Source of the DNA: Leptospirales bacterium
GTDB lineage: Bacteria > Spirochaetota > Leptospiria > Leptospirales > Leptospiraceae
DNA: 64,000 nt
Direction: 5' to 3'
Assembly (NCBI GenBank): GCA_013297885.1
Contig: JAAFIR010000012.1
Span: 1-64,000, forward strand
Both the position numbers and the translations under genes were made by a program. The notes below the pieces were generated by a model that did not search any database, was not told the origin of the DNA, and saw only the letters and a list, made by a program, of their open reading frames with translations. Shown here in pieces: positions 54,907 to 64,000 of the stretch; the first letter of the stretch is position 1, and every line of letters begins with the position of its first letter.

Positions 54907-56171
54907 TGATTTTGTTTTAACTCTTTTAAAATATCTATATCCATAAATAACTTCGAAATTAAAGTTTTAGTTGAAGGTACTAAATCAAATGGAACTTCTT
55001 GTCCTGTACTTAAATAACAAAAAGTCTTATTGTATTTATCCATAAGTTCAACTATATATGCAAACTCGTCAACCTCATCCAATTTAGAAATCAAGACACG
55101 ATTGTATTTAATAGAATCAAATGCTTCCAATATTGATTTTATTGATGATTTTGATAAATTAGCTGGTAATACAAGAATTGTTTCAACAATATCTTTCTCA
55201 GAAAAAATTTCTTTATACAAACTTAGTTTTGAGAAAAAATCGTTTGCTTTATGACTAATTCCAGCGGTATCTATTAAAATTAATTCAGCACCATCCCTAT
55301 ACAATTGCTCTTGAAATTTTTTCTTATCCCTCACTGGATGAAAGTTAATATCCATTGTTTCAGAATACCTTTTCAATTGTTCGGTTCCAGCAATCTTTTG
55401 GTTATCTGTAGAATAAATTGAAACCATTCTCCCTTGGTGTAAAAAATACTTTGCTGCCAACTTTGCAATCGCAGTAGTTTTACCTGAACCAGTTGGTCCA
55501 TGAAAAAAAATGATTTTTCTTTTTCCTCTACCAGTTCCTGAAAAAAGATCTGAATCAACAGAAATTTTTTCTTCCAACATTTCTTCAAATTTATCATTTA
55601 CTTTATTCGATTTTTCTTTATCAACTGTTGATAGATGTTTATCAGATTTATTTAAAACTTGTTTTAAAAAATCTTCACTCACAGATTCCTTTAAAAATCT
55701 ATCAAATAATTTTTGTAAATGTAAAGAATATTCAAAAGTTTTCACTTGTTCTAAATCTTTTTTAACAAAATTATCTTTAATGGAAAGTATTGGTAAACTG
55801 GGCTTATCTTCTTCAATTATTTCTTCAAATTCATCTTCTTTTTCAATAACCGCCACTGAGCTGATTTTTTTTTCTTCAGTTAAAGAATTGAACTCATTTA
55901 ATTTTTTCTTTTTATGATTATCTTCCGAAGATTTTTGTTTTAATAATTCTTTTAAGTCTTTTAATTTTTTTTCAACTCTATCTTTAGATGCTTGTTGTTC
56001 TGGTATTCCAATTTCAATCTCATACATTTTTTTTGCCATGAGTTTAGTTCCCATCAAACCACCTTCAATGACTACTCTTTGGTTATAAACATGTGCATCA
56101 GATCCATATTTCATTTTCATCTGCATAAAACAGTCGTGAATATCTTTACCTTTAATTTTTACAAAATCCAT
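54903..56171 (-). CDS. flhF: Flagellar biosynthesis GTPase FlhF
   Basis: The 422-residue SRP-type GTPase controls the place and number of flagella. The N-terminal basic/helical part (about 1-200) has [22 protein letters not shown] at the start. The NG domain has [20 protein letters not shown] (G1, near residue 225), [30 protein letters not shown] (G3) and [10 protein letters not shown] (G4). The G1 Gly-Ser-Gly-Lys-Thr is intact. It stands 10 bp after flhA. The usual partner flhG does not follow; a carbonic-anhydrase-like gene does. Confidence 0.94.
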   Translation of the reverse strand: MDFVKIKGKDIHDCFMQMKMKYGSDAHVYNQRVVIEGGLMGTKLMAKKMYEIEIGIPEQQASKDRVEKKLKDLKELLKQKSSEDNHKKKKLNEFNSLTEEKKISSVAVIEKEDEFEEIIEEDKPSLPILSIKDNFVKKDLEQVKTFEYSLHLQKLFDRFLKESVSEDFLKQVLNKSDKHLSTVDKEKSNKVNDKFEEMLEEKISVDSDLFSGTGRGKRKIIFFHGPTGSGKTTAIAKLAAKYFLHQGRMVSIYSTDNQKIAGTEQLKRYSETMDINFHPVRDKKKFQEQLYRDGAELILIDTAGISHKANDFFSKLSLYKEIFSEKDIVETILVLPANLSKSSIKSILEAFDSIKYNRVLISKLDEVDEFAYIVELMDKYNKTFCYLSTGQEVPFDLVPSTKTLISKLFMDIDILKELKQNQ

Positions 56172-56181
56172 TTAATACCTC

Positions 56182-58287
56182 TTAACTCCTAACTCTTACT
56201 GATTCAGTTGACTGAATATTTATAACTCCATCCATTACGGTTTTTGTTGCCGCACCTATCTCTTCTATTGCTAGCACTGCAAAATTTCTTGGAGGAAATT
56301 CTTTTGCTAATAAATAAGAAAATGCTAGTCGAATTGGTCTGCCTACAACATAAATAGGAAATTTTCCTTCTTGCATAAAACGGTTGTATTCTTTTGCAAT
56401 TGCTTCAATTAATTTATTATAATATTCTGGTGGAATTGAAATTAAACTTCCTTCAATTGGATCTACAACCAAACCTTTATTTAATCTATCCGAAACTCTT
56501 GGATCAAGAGTAACAACATGAAGTTTTCCATCACCAGAAATATATTCGTTTACAATCTGTTTGGAAATAGTTTGTCTTACATTTTCTGACAAGAAAAATG
56601 GATCTCTAGAACGAGATTCATTATTTGCAATTGATTCGAGTATCGCAGAAAGATTTCTTATGCCAAGACCTTCTCTCAATAAATTTTGTAAAACTTGTTG
56701 AACTAAACCAATTCCAATTTTTTTCTCTTCTAATTCATGCACTAAAGTTGGATGTGTTGTCTTTTGGTGCTCAATTAAATTTTTTACTTCTTCACGACCA
56801 AGAACTGTTGCAGCTTGATTTGCTATAATTTCTTTTAGATGAGTAACAATTACTGTGGATGAATCAACTACCGTATAACCACGATTTTCCGCATCTATCT
56901 TATCATTTGAATCAATCCAAATAGCTTTATATCCAAAAGTAGGTTCGATAAATTCATCACCTTTAATTGGATCCCCATTTCTTTTTCCATTATCAAGTGC
57001 CATTAATTTGTCAGTTTTAATTTTGCTTTGACCCATTATAACACCATGAATCTTAATTGCATAAGTATCTTGTTCCAATTCCAAATTATCTAAAATTCTA
57101 ACTGCAGGAATCACAAGCCCAGTATCAATTGCAAATCTTCTTCTCAAATTAGAAATCTGATCAAGCAATATTCCACCTTGGTTTGTATCAACAAGTGGAA
57201 CTAAATTTAACCCAAGTTCAACTTCAATTGGATCTGTTCTGAGTTCTTTATAATAATCTGGTTTTTTATCTGTTTTACCAGCTGTTTCTTTTCTTTCAAT
57301 ATCAGCTAAAGATTCTTTAGCATTACGATCAATTGAATATGCTAAATAAATTAAACCAGAAGAAAAAATTATCAAAGGAAAAAATGGTAGTCCTGGTATT
57401 AATGCGGCTAATGCTAAACTTCCTCCAACAAGGTATAAAGTTTTTGGATTCGAAAATAATTGGTTTTTAAATTCATCAGCAAGTTCTAATTCTGAACCAG
57501 CTCTAGTAACTATCATACCAGTAGCAGTTGTTGCAAGTAGCCCTGGTATTTGAGAAACCAAACCATCCCCAATTGTAAATTTAGAATAAGTTTCAACTGC
57601 CTGTACAAATGATTCACCTCTAATCGTTGAACCAATTATGATTCCACCAATTAAATTAATTGCTGTGATAATTAAACCAGCTCGAACATCACCTTGCACA
57701 AATTTACTTGCACCATCCATTGCCCCATAAAAGTCAACTTCACGTTGGATTTTTTTTCTTCTTTTTCTTGCTTCTTCTTCATTGATATTTCCACTTGATA
57801 ATTCGGTATCAATTGCCATTTGTTTACCTGGCAATGCGTCCAACGTAAATCTCGCAGCCACTTCTGAAATTCTAGTGGCACCTTTTGTTATTACAATGAT
57901 TTGCACAATTGTTAAAATTAAAAAGATAATAAAACCAACTACATATTTTCCAAGTCCAGTTCCACCACCTACAACAAATGTTCCAAACGCTTCAATGATA
58001 TGTGAGTTAAACGAAGCACCTTGAGATAATATTTGTCTTGTAGTTGAAACGTTTAAGGCTAATCTAAAAATAGTTGAGATTAATAGCAACGAAGGAAAAA
58101 TTGAAAACTCTGAAGGTTCTTTTACTGATAGAGATGTGAGTAATATAATTAATCCTAAAGCTAAACTTACAATCAATAATAAATCTAAAATAATTCCTGG
58201 TAATGGAATAATGAGCATAGATACAATTGCAATTACACCAACTCCTAAAATCATATCTGATTGGTTGTACCATTTTTTTTCTTTCAT
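56182..58287 (-). CDS. flhA: Flagellar export gate protein FlhA
   Basis: The 701-residue protein forms the nonameric export gate. About eight membrane helices lie in residues 15-330, with the FHIPEP-type region between ([46 protein letters not shown]). The C-terminal cytoplasmic domain (350-701) includes [20 protein letters not shown], the docking surface for chaperones. Its ATG overlaps the flhB stop by one base (TAATG). Length and motifs are normal. Confidence 0.96.
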   Translation of the reverse strand: MKEKKWYNQSDMILGVGVIAIVSMLIIPLPGIILDLLLIVSLALGLIILLTSLSVKEPSEFSIFPSLLLISTIFRLALNVSTTRQILSQGASFNSHIIEAFGTFVVGGGTGLGKYVVGFIIFLILTIVQIIVITKGATRISEVAARFTLDALPGKQMAIDTELSSGNINEEEARKRRKKIQREVDFYGAMDGASKFVQGDVRAGLIITAINLIGGIIIGSTIRGESFVQAVETYSKFTIGDGLVSQIPGLLATTATGMIVTRAGSELELADEFKNQLFSNPKTLYLVGGSLALAALIPGLPFFPLIIFSSGLIYLAYSIDRNAKESLADIERKETAGKTDKKPDYYKELRTDPIEVELGLNLVPLVDTNQGGILLDQISNLRRRFAIDTGLVIPAVRILDNLELEQDTYAIKIHGVIMGQSKIKTDKLMALDNGKRNGDPIKGDEFIEPTFGYKAIWIDSNDKIDAENRGYTVVDSSTVIVTHLKEIIANQAATVLGREEVKNLIEHQKTTHPTLVHELEEKKIGIGLVQQVLQNLLREGLGIRNLSAILESIANNESRSRDPFFLSENVRQTISKQIVNEYISGDGKLHVVTLDPRVSDRLNKGLVVDPIEGSLISIPPEYYNKLIEAIAKEYNRFMQEGKFPIYVVGRPIRLAFSYLLAKEFPPRNFAVLAIEEIGAATKTVMDGVINIQSTESVRVRS

Positions 58288-59648
58288 TAGGCAACTCTCC
58301 GGTATTTATCTAATTTTGAGATGATAATTGAGATTGCTCTAAAAAATTTTGCTGGAATCTCTTCATCAACTTCAACTTCATCGTACAATAATCTCGCTTG
58401 AATTCTATCTTCTATAATTGGAACATTATTTTTTTTTGCAATTTGTCTAATCACTAATGCTAGTTCATCCATTCCTTTTGCAGTAACAATTGGTGCTTGG
58501 TGAATTTGTGGGTTATATGAAAGTGCAATTGAAAAATGAGTTGGGTTTACAATTATAACATCAGCTTTTGGAACACGTTGTAACATTCCTTTACGAATAA
58601 ATTCACGAACCATTTGTCTTCTTCGATTAAGTAAAGTTTTATCACCTTCAGTTTCTTTTTGGTCTTGTTTTGCTTCTGAAGGTGTCATTTTAATTGAATC
58701 TTCAAATTGTTCTTTTTGATAAAAATAATCATATAAACTTAAAGCTAATAAAATAAATCCAACAATTAAAAAAATTTTTACAGATGAAACAGCTAATAAT
58801 TGTAATGCAGATTTTAAACCCATTTCACCTGATAAAATCACAGCATAAAAATCCACAGATATAATTATAAAACTTACCCAACCTATTACGATTACTTTAC
58901 CTAGTGATTTAATTAAATTATAAATTGTATTTTTTGTTGGTAAAACTTTTCCAAATTTGGGAGCAATTTTTGAAAAGTTTATTGACACTGCTGCTGGTGC
59001 AAACATAAAACCAACTTGTACAACATTTCCAATTACTGCTGCTAAAAAACAAATTCCTAAAATCGGAAATAATAAAATAGCTATATCGTTAATTGCAGAT
59101 CTCAGAACTACTTGAAATTCAGCATCAGTAAAATTTTGAAAAGTTGAAATAGATTCAAAGTATTTTTTAAATAATAAAAAAGATTTGGTGAAGAAAAAAT
59201 TTCCTAATAAATAAATTGCAATAACTGATGAAATTAAAATTAATGCTTGAGGTAGCTCTACTGATTTTGGAACGTTTCCTTTATCACGCTCTTCTTTTCT
59301 TCTTCTCTCAGAACCTTCTTCAGTTCTACCTTCATCTTCTGCTGCAAACAACTGTAAGTCAAATTTAAATGAATCAAATTTAATTTTATTGTCTAAATAG
59401 TTTATTAGTATATTATTATATTCTAAATAACTAATATTATTAATATTTTCAGGGTGAATTTTTTTGTTTCGATTAGTTGCAAGCAACGCCTGTACAACAA
59501 AAAAAACGGGCTTTTCGCTACTTCGCTTCGCGAAACGTCCTAACTTTTGGATTGCTCCGCATCCAATAGCCCATTCTTCGCTATCTCTCGAATATAATCC
59601 CATTTCGCGTAGTATTGATAAAAACCATTTTGGTGAACTAAAATTCAT
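58287..59648 (-). CDS. flhB: Flagellar export protein FlhB, with an unusual N-terminal extension
   Basis: FlhB switches export substrate specificity. The conserved protein begins at about residue 95 ([15 protein letters not shown], then [15 protein letters not shown]), has four membrane helices, and the NPTH autocleavage motif ([12 protein letters not shown]) is intact. The frame, however, starts 95 codons earlier at an ATG that overlaps the fliR stop (ATGA). Residues about 17-66 are encoded by repeat copy N read in antisense. FlhB proteins are usually 350-380 residues; this one is 453. Either the extension is made, or translation starts inside, though no good ATG is seen between 59400 and the conserved part. 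Confidence 0.9.
   Translation of the reverse strand: MNFSSPKWFLSILREMGLYSRDSEEWAIGCGAIQKLGRFAKRSSEKPVFFVVQALLATNRNKKIHPENINNISYLEYNNILINYLDNKIKFDSFKFDLQLFAAEDEGRTEEGSERRRKEERDKGNVPKSVELPQALILISSVIAIYLLGNFFFTKSFLLFKKYFESISTFQNFTDAEFQVVLRSAINDIAILLFPILGICFLAAVIGNVVQVGFMFAPAAVSINFSKIAPKFGKVLPTKNTIYNLIKSLGKVIVIGWVSFIIISVDFYAVILSGEMGLKSALQLLAVSSVKIFLIVGFILLALSLYDYFYQKEQFEDSIKMTPSEAKQDQKETEGDKTLLNRRRQMVREFIRKGMLQRVPKADVIIVNPTHFSIALSYNPQIHQAPIVTAKGMDELALVIRQIAKKNNVPIIEDRIQARLLYDEVEVDEEIPAKFFRAISIIISKLDKYRRVA
59452..59570 (+). repeat. GGGCGA double-hairpin element, copy N, inside flhB
   Basis: GGGTGAATTTTTTTGTTTCG, hairpin 1 closing at TGTACAACAAAAAAA, linker ACGGGCTTTTCGCTAC, hairpin 2 (TTCGC/GCGAA), then ACGTCCTAAC and a further small hairpin (TTGGAT/ATCCAA to 59583). 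Linker and hairpin 2 are nearly identical to copies F and J. The element is open in the flhB frame throughout. Confidence 0.8.
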
Positions 59649-60427
59649 TTTGTGGAAAGCTCCGTCATCATTTTGTTTAGTTTATCAAAACTTAATTCAA
59701 AACTTAGTTCCATTTGTTTTTCAATAAATGGAATAATTAAAATTAATACAAATAGTCCAATTATGATTTTAATAGGAAAGCTAAGCTGCATAATATTTAA
59801 TTGAGGTGCAACTTTTCCCATTATGGATTCAGCAATTGTAACAAGAAGTAAAATCCCCATTACAGGCAATGCAATTTTAAATGCCACCAAAAACATTGCA
59901 CCAATTGCAAGTTCAAAATTATGTAAAATTCCTTGATTAATTTTTGCAGTAAAACTTAAAATTTGTATTTTTTCAAAAGAGAATGCCACACTTTCAATTA
60001 CGACACGGTAAGCACCAGTAGACAAAAAAACCATAACACCCATTAAATTTTTTAAATTACTTATTACTGGAACTGATGTTTGGCTTACAGGATCTAAAAC
60101 TTCAGTATAACCAAAACCCATTTGAACTGAAAAATATTCTCCAGCCATTTGAAATCCAGAAAAAATAATTGTTAAAATAAACCCCATCAAAATTCCAATT
60201 AATGCTTCTGAAAAAACAATCAGTGCATATTCACCCATTCCACTTGGAACTTCATGCATAAATTTTCCAGCAACTGGAAATAAGATCATTGTTATTAAAA
60301 AAGTAATTATAACTCTCAATTGAAAATTTACTGACTCTGAAGAATAAACAGGAGCAATACTTAATAGTCCAAATATTCTAGCAAACATCATCATAAAAGA
60401 TTGAAAATTATAAATAAAGTATTCCAA
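59645..60427 (-). CDS. fliR: Flagellar export gate protein FliR
   Basis: The 260-residue protein has six hydrophobic segments and the FliR marks: FMMMFARIFGLLSIAPVYSS at the start, FAGFQMAGEYFSVQMGFGY-type central region (SGFQMAGEYFSVQMGFGYTE), DPVSQTSVPVI, and a C-terminal helix. With FliP and FliQ it builds the export gate pore. It starts 1 bp after fliQ and overlaps the flhB ORF start (ATGA). Confidence 0.95.
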   Translation of the reverse strand: MEYFIYNFQSFMMMFARIFGLLSIAPVYSSESVNFQLRVIITFLITMILFPVAGKFMHEVPSGMGEYALIVFSEALIGILMGFILTIIFSGFQMAGEYFSVQMGFGYTEVLDPVSQTSVPVISNLKNLMGVMVFLSTGAYRVVIESVAFSFEKIQILSFTAKINQGILHNFELAIGAMFLVAFKIALPVMGILLLVTIAESIMGKVAPQLNIMQLSFPIKIIIGLFVLILIIPFIEKQMELSFELSFDKLNKMMTELSTK

Positions 60428-60428
60428 A

Positions 60429-60692
60429 TTATATCTTCTCTATCATGAAAAAAATATTTCTAGTATAGTCAGTCATCGTCTTTAACATCCATGACGCAAA
60501 TACTACTATCGCTACAAAAATTGCAACAAGTCTTGGAACAAATGCTATTGTTGGTTCTTGAATAGACGTTGTAGTTTGTAAAATCCCGATCACCAAGCCA
60601 ACTACAAGTGCAGTAATTAAAATTGGTGAAGCAATTTTTAAAGTAACAAATAATGATTCTCTGATAATTGAAATGATTTCTACTTCTGTCAT
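60429..60692 (-). CDS. fliQ: Flagellar export gate protein FliQ
   Basis: The 87-residue protein has two membrane helices and the family core ([20 protein letters not shown], then [15 protein letters not shown]). Normal length. The ATG overlaps the fliP stop by 4 bp and its stop is next to the fliR start, so all are translated in tandem. Confidence 0.96.
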   Translation of the reverse strand: MTEVEIISIIRESLFVTLKIASPILITALVVGLVIGILQTTTSIQEPTIAFVPRLVAIFVAIVVFASWMLKTMTDYTRNIFFMIEKI

Positions 60693-61495
60693 TTATAACT
60701 CCTTACTAATTCAAATACTAATAGATTCCAACCATCGACTAAAACAAATAAGATTAATTTAAATGGAAGTGAAATCATCACGGGTGGAAGCATCATCAAA
60801 CCCATCGAAAGCAAAGTTGATGCTACAACAATATCGATTATAATAAATGGAATGAAAAGTAATATCCCAATCCAAAAAGCTTTTTTTAATTCAGACAACA
60901 TAAAAGCTGGAATCAAAACATATGAAGGAACATCATCATAATTTCTAACTTCTTTAATTTTACCTAGTTTCAAAAATAGTGCAACATCTTTTGTTCCAGA
61001 AGTTCCAAGTTGACGAATCATAAATTCGCGTAGAGGAACCATTGATTTTTCAAAAAAAGCAGTAGTTTCAATTTTTCCATCTAGATAAGGTGTTAGTGCT
61101 TTATCATTTATTTTTGTGAGAGTTGGTGCCATAATAAAAAAAGTCATAAATATTGCTAGACCCACCATTACTTGATTTGGCGGTAAGTTTTGGACAGCTA
61201 ATGCTCTTCTCACAAAATCCATAACTATTACTATTTTTGTAAAAGAAGTAACTGACATGATTATTGCTGGAGCAAGTGAAAGTATTGTCACTAAAAACAA
61301 AATCATCAAGGAAAGTGAAGTCTCTCTTGGAGTTTTAGCTTCATTTACATTAAAATTCAAGTTTGGAATTGGAATTCTTGGAGCACGATCCTGAGAAAAA
61401 ATTTCTGATTGGTTAAATAGAATCATTAGAACAATTATTACCATTGTAATGTTTCTTAGTATTTTACTATATTCTAATGTTCTAATATTCCACAT
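60689..61495 (-). CDS. fliP: Flagellar export gate protein FliP
   Basis: The 268-residue protein has the FliP core: [60 protein letters not shown], and [34 protein letters not shown] at the end. An N-terminal segment ([19 protein letters not shown]) is the expected signal peptide. The start could be ATG 61495 or the Met at 61444, which would begin on the signal; neither has a strong ribosome binding site. It lies 19 bp after fliO. Confidence 0.95.
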   Translation of the reverse strand: MWNIRTLEYSKILRNITMVIIVLMILFNQSEIFSQDRAPRIPIPNLNFNVNEAKTPRETSLSLMILFLVTILSLAPAIIMSVTSFTKIVIVMDFVRRALAVQNLPPNQVMVGLAIFMTFFIMAPTLTKINDKALTPYLDGKIETTAFFEKSMVPLREFMIRQLGTSGTKDVALFLKLGKIKEVRNYDDVPSYVLIPAFMLSELKKAFWIGILLFIPFIIIDIVVASTLLSMGLMMLPPVMISLPFKLILFVLVDGWNLLVFELVRSYK

Positions 61496-61514
61496 AATTA
61501 ACTATGTCTCATTC

Positions 61515-62189
61515 CTATTCAAAAAAATTTTCTTTGTTTTCATTTAAATTCTCTCTTTGTTTTTTTAGCTTATTCAATTTCTCTGCTTGATTAGATTTTA
61601 TTTCATTTAAAAATGCTTCATCATTTTCTTCAGATTTTTTTTGAAAGTTAAAAGCTGATTTAATATCTAAATTTTGTAATGTATTAGTTAAAAAATTTCC
61701 GAACTCTTCTTTTGGGGGTTCATAAGAATCTCTTTCTTGGAAAATTTTTTGTTTAATATCTGCTTGTTCAATTTCTTTAATTAATGAAATAGAAGAATCA
61801 GAAACTCCAATCAAAAATAACATTCCACTAACTTCTACAATTTGTAATTGTTTGTTTGGAGAAATTGGAGTGGAGGATAAAACACGAATGGCATTTTTAA
61901 TTGGAAATAAATTTTGTCTTGAAGAAGCTAAAAACTTCATCGCATAATACATCAGAGCTGTTAAAATTCCAAATACAAAAATTACTTTAAGTAATGTCCA
62001 AAGAATTGATGAAGATTCTTCTTTAGGTTTAAATCTTTCTTCAATTGGATTTACTTCATTTGTTTTTGGTGTTACTTTTTGGTTTTCAGTTTGTTTATTA
62101 ATTCCAAGTTCATTTTGCAAAGCTTTATCCATTTCTTCATCAGCAAAAATCGAAAATATTATTAATAAACTAAAAACCAAAAATTTCAT
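61515..62189 (-). CDS. fliO: Flagellar protein FliO (FliZ-like)
   Basis: The 224-residue protein has a signal-like start (LLIIFSIFA), one membrane helix (about 64-85: SSILWTLLKVIFVFGILTAL), and the FliO-type domain (FLASSRQNLFPIKNAIRVLS, PNKQLQIVEVSGMLFLIGVS). The C-terminus is a charged coil. FliO helps assemble the FliP ring. The ATG overlaps the fliN stop (ATGA). Confidence 0.9.
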   Translation of the reverse strand: MKFLVFSLLIIFSIFADEEMDKALQNELGINKQTENQKVTPKTNEVNPIEERFKPKEESSSILWTLLKVIFVFGILTALMYYAMKFLASSRQNLFPIKNAIRVLSSTPISPNKQLQIVEVSGMLFLIGVSDSSISLIKEIEQADIKQKIFQERDSYEPPKEEFGNFLTNTLQNLDIKSAFNFQKKSEENDEAFLNEIKSNQAEKLNKLKKQRENLNENKENFFE

Positions 62190-63283
62190 CAGGTTTTTTG
62201 CTCGTTCTTAATTCTATCTGTTGGGCTAACAATATCAGTTACGCGCACACCAAAATTTTCATCAATAACTACAACTTCACCTTTAGCAATCAATTTCCCA
62301 TTAACAAGTAAATCAACTGGTTCACCTGCAAGTTTATCTAATTCTATAATTGAACCCTCACCAAGTCCAAGAATATCTTTGATATACATTTTTGTTCTAC
62401 CAAGTTCAACTGTTAAAGACATTTGAACATCCATAAGTAGATTCAAATTTGTTTGTCCTGATGGAGGACCAGCTGTAGCTAAATTTGGAAAACTCACACC
62501 TTTAATTCCAATCTGCTGACCACCTGTGTGCATCGCGGATTGATTTGTTCCAAAGTTTTGGGGAATGTTCACATTCATACCTCCATTAGAATCTGAATGA
62601 CCATTTTTTTGTGCACCTCTTCTACTTAAATTGATGATATCATCAACCATAGATTTGGATAAAATGTAATGAAGTTTAAAACTCCCAACACCTTCAACAT
62701 TCATGTTAACAGATGTGCGGATTATAGTTTTGCCATCAGGCAATTGAAGGTCTTTTGCATTTTTAGAAAGATAACCTTCAAGTGGAGAACCAACTGTTTG
62801 TGTATGGATTTGATCACCAATTTGAATTGTGATTCTACCAAAAGCAGATGTAAAACAATCTTTTAAACTTTTGATTTGTGCTTCTTCATTAACACCACCA
62901 CTTAGTCCACCGTTGTAAGCACTTGCAATTTTTGCACCGTTCTCCATGGAGAAAACCATACATACTTTACCGTTTATTCCACCGGAAATAGTGCTAAACA
63001 AACAAACTGAACCAGCACCAATTTCAGAGCTTATATCAGCTGCTGATTTAGATTCAGGAATGGGATTTGTTAATTTTACATTTTTACTTAATATAGTTGT
63101 TAAAGTACCTTCAACACTTGTAAATGCATTTGCGAGAATATCGGTTAAAGTATCTCTATCAAGTGGTGTTAAATCGTCTGCTCCACCGCTTGAAGCTGAA
63201 GAACTACTAGCATAATTAGGGACATCATCGGCACCTAATAATAATTTATCTATCTCGTCTTGGGAAAGTGAACCATCACCCAT
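62189..63283 (-). CDS. fliN: Flagellar motor switch protein FliN/FliY
   Basis: The 364-residue protein combines an N-terminal motif like that of FliM/FliY (SLSQDEIDKLLLGADD), which may bind CheY-P, a CheC-like phosphatase-type domain (about 45-225), a Gly/Asn/Gln-rich linker and the C-terminal FliN domain (LLMDVQMSLTVELGRTKMYI, KDILGLGEGSIIELDKLAGE). The long form corresponds to FliY of spirochaetes and Bacillus and is also named FliN. It is part of the switch C-ring. GGAG lies 11 bp before the ATG. It begins the operon as seen here, 126 bp from the nitroreductase stop. Confidence 0.93.
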   Translation of the reverse strand: MGDGSLSQDEIDKLLLGADDVPNYASSSSASSGGADDLTPLDRDTLTDILANAFTSVEGTLTTILSKNVKLTNPIPESKSAADISSEIGAGSVCLFSTISGGINGKVCMVFSMENGAKIASAYNGGLSGGVNEEAQIKSLKDCFTSAFGRITIQIGDQIHTQTVGSPLEGYLSKNAKDLQLPDGKTIIRTSVNMNVEGVGSFKLHYILSKSMVDDIINLSRRGAQKNGHSDSNGGMNVNIPQNFGTNQSAMHTGGQQIGIKGVSFPNLATAGPPSGQTNLNLLMDVQMSLTVELGRTKMYIKDILGLGEGSIIELDKLAGEPVDLLVNGKLIAKGEVVVIDENFGVRVTDIVSPTDRIKNEQKT

Positions 63284-63409
63284 AATCTAGTATCTCCATT
63301 CAAAAATTCTATGCGACATAATAAGTACTTTTTTGTCACTCAAAAAATAAATTTTACTAAAAAAATTTAGTTTTTACTGTTTATATTAACGAAAGAAGTT
63401 TTAATAACC

Positions 63410-64000
63410 TTAATCAATTTTTTCTTTTCCGCCAAAGTAATTAAAGCTTACTAGGTCTTGAAAATTTCTTCTTTCATCTGAAACCCAGTCAATTGTGTTT
63501 CTGTCTTGGTTTTGGTCAATATAACCAAGTCTGTAAACTGCCATCAATTCATGTGAATCTGGAATTTTTAATAAATCTAAAATTTGATTCCAATTTTCTT
63601 CCACTTCCATAGGGGTTGAAACAAATTGAAGCCCCATTCCAAGCGAAGTTGCAGTGAGCCAAATATTTTGTAAAGCAGCTCCCATTGAAATTAAAGAATA
63701 AATTCCTGATTTTGTGCCTGGTTTGTATTCTTCTTTTTTAAGCATAAAAGCCAGTAAAACGGGTGAAGTGTTAATAATTTTTTTTTGGTCATTTGCTAAA
63801 ATTTTAGGGACACCTAAAAAATTGAGAATAGATATCCCTTTTTCTCCAAGGACAAATTGAATAAATGGTCGAAGAAAAAAAGGAATTTTATCTATATGAA
63901 TTCCAGATTTTTGGGATTTAATTTCTTCTTTCGAAAATCGAAAATATTTTAAATAACGTTTAAAAAATTCACCTTTCGAGATTAATTTTTCCATTGAATC
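63410..64000 (-). CDS. Nitroreductase-family protein, partial (5' end outside window)
   Basis: The frame is open to the window edge; the ATG at 63994 is probably internal because the N-terminal FMN-binding part is not seen. The visible part has SMGAALQNIWLTATSLGMGLQF, the classical nitroreductase helix, and VYRLGYID near the end. A FMN-dependent oxidoreductase with unknown substrate. It stands before the flagellar operon on the same strand. Confidence 0.8.
   Translation of the reverse strand, partial: DSMEKLISKGEFFKRYLKYFRFSKEEIKSQKSGIHIDKIPFFLRPFIQFVLGEKGISILNFLGVPKILANDQKKIINTSPVLLAFMLKKEEYKPGTKSGIYSLISMGAALQNIWLTATSLGMGLQFVSTPMEVEENWNQILDLLKIPDSHELMAVYRLGYIDQNQDRNTIDWVSDERRNFQDLVSFNYFGGKEKID

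Noticed and set aside
59464-59727. Plus-strand ORF across the repeat in flhB
   Set aside because: It lies over repeat copy N and fliR in antisense, with no homology or start signal.
1-64000. rRNA, tRNA, insertion sequences, prophage, CRISPR-Cas
   Set aside because: I looked for transposase, integrase and Cas-type proteins and for tRNA-like cloverleaves and found none I could support.

Overview
The window looks like a very AT-rich chromosome segment of a spirochaete of the Leptospirales type; I judged base composition by eye and did not compute it. The evidence is a spirochaete-style flagellar export operon (fliN/fliY, fliO, fliP, fliQ, fliR, flhB, flhA, flhF), many lipoproteins with loose lipoboxes ending in NC or SC, an LruC-domain lipoprotein, FG-GAP and YHYH-domain lipoproteins, and an AraC regulator with a membrane-spanning N-terminal half. 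I saw no rRNA, tRNA, CRISPR array, insertion sequence or prophage.

Layout. 0-7 kb: a giant polytopic membrane protein and a divergent M23 peptidase. 6.7-8.1 kb: a graveyard of toxin-antitoxin genes, with a broken MNT/HepT pair and a frameshifted DUF3368 toxin behind an intact UPF0175 antitoxin. 8.2-11 kb: an alanine-rich lipoprotein and an outer-membrane barrel protein in one operon with a recognisable promoter. 11.4-15 kb: a short UvrD-like helicase, an aspartic protease, Mrp and methylglyoxal synthase. 15-23 kb: accessory genes (Uma2, an overlooked 24-residue Lys/Ala peptide, LruC lipoprotein, a lectin-like lipoprotein, an AAA/PD-(D/E)XK protein). 23-29 kb: a catalase-like protein, a START-like protein, a decayed nfeD-flotillin operon and a second, intact UPF0175/DUF3368 pair. 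29-41 kb: a CsgG-like/TPR lipoprotein, SCO1 and MORN lipoproteins, two paralogous YHYH lipoproteins flanking an AraC regulator and an FG-GAP lipoprotein, and a minimal chemoreceptor. 41-50 kb: a SNF2 helicase coupled to queE, then a three-gene type I secretion-like operon. 50-54 kb: purB, a WbuC-like cupin, Uma2 and a five-haem cytochrome. 54-63 kb: the flagellar operon, with a gamma-carbonic-anhydrase gene coupled to flhF. The window ends in a partial nitroreductase.

The most striking feature is a family of about thirteen intergenic elements, 97 to 170 bp each, scattered through the window in both orientations. Each starts with GGGCGA or a close variant, holds two successive hairpins with a conserved GCTTT-containing linker between them, and ends near CAATC-N-CTTTCGC. 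Hairpin arms differ in sequence from copy to copy but remain paired, so the structure appears to be what is conserved. One copy lies inside the reading frame of flhB, and another supplies the last codons and stop of the helicase gene. I do not recognise this family by name.

A second theme is fresh gene decay by point mutation. HepT, MNT, flotillin and a short ORF at 16.9 kb carry in-frame stop codons, several of them TGA where Trp is expected, while nfeD has a frame break in a T10 run. TGA is clearly a normal stop elsewhere in the window (ATGA overlaps), so ordinary pseudogenisation or assembly error is favoured over recoding.
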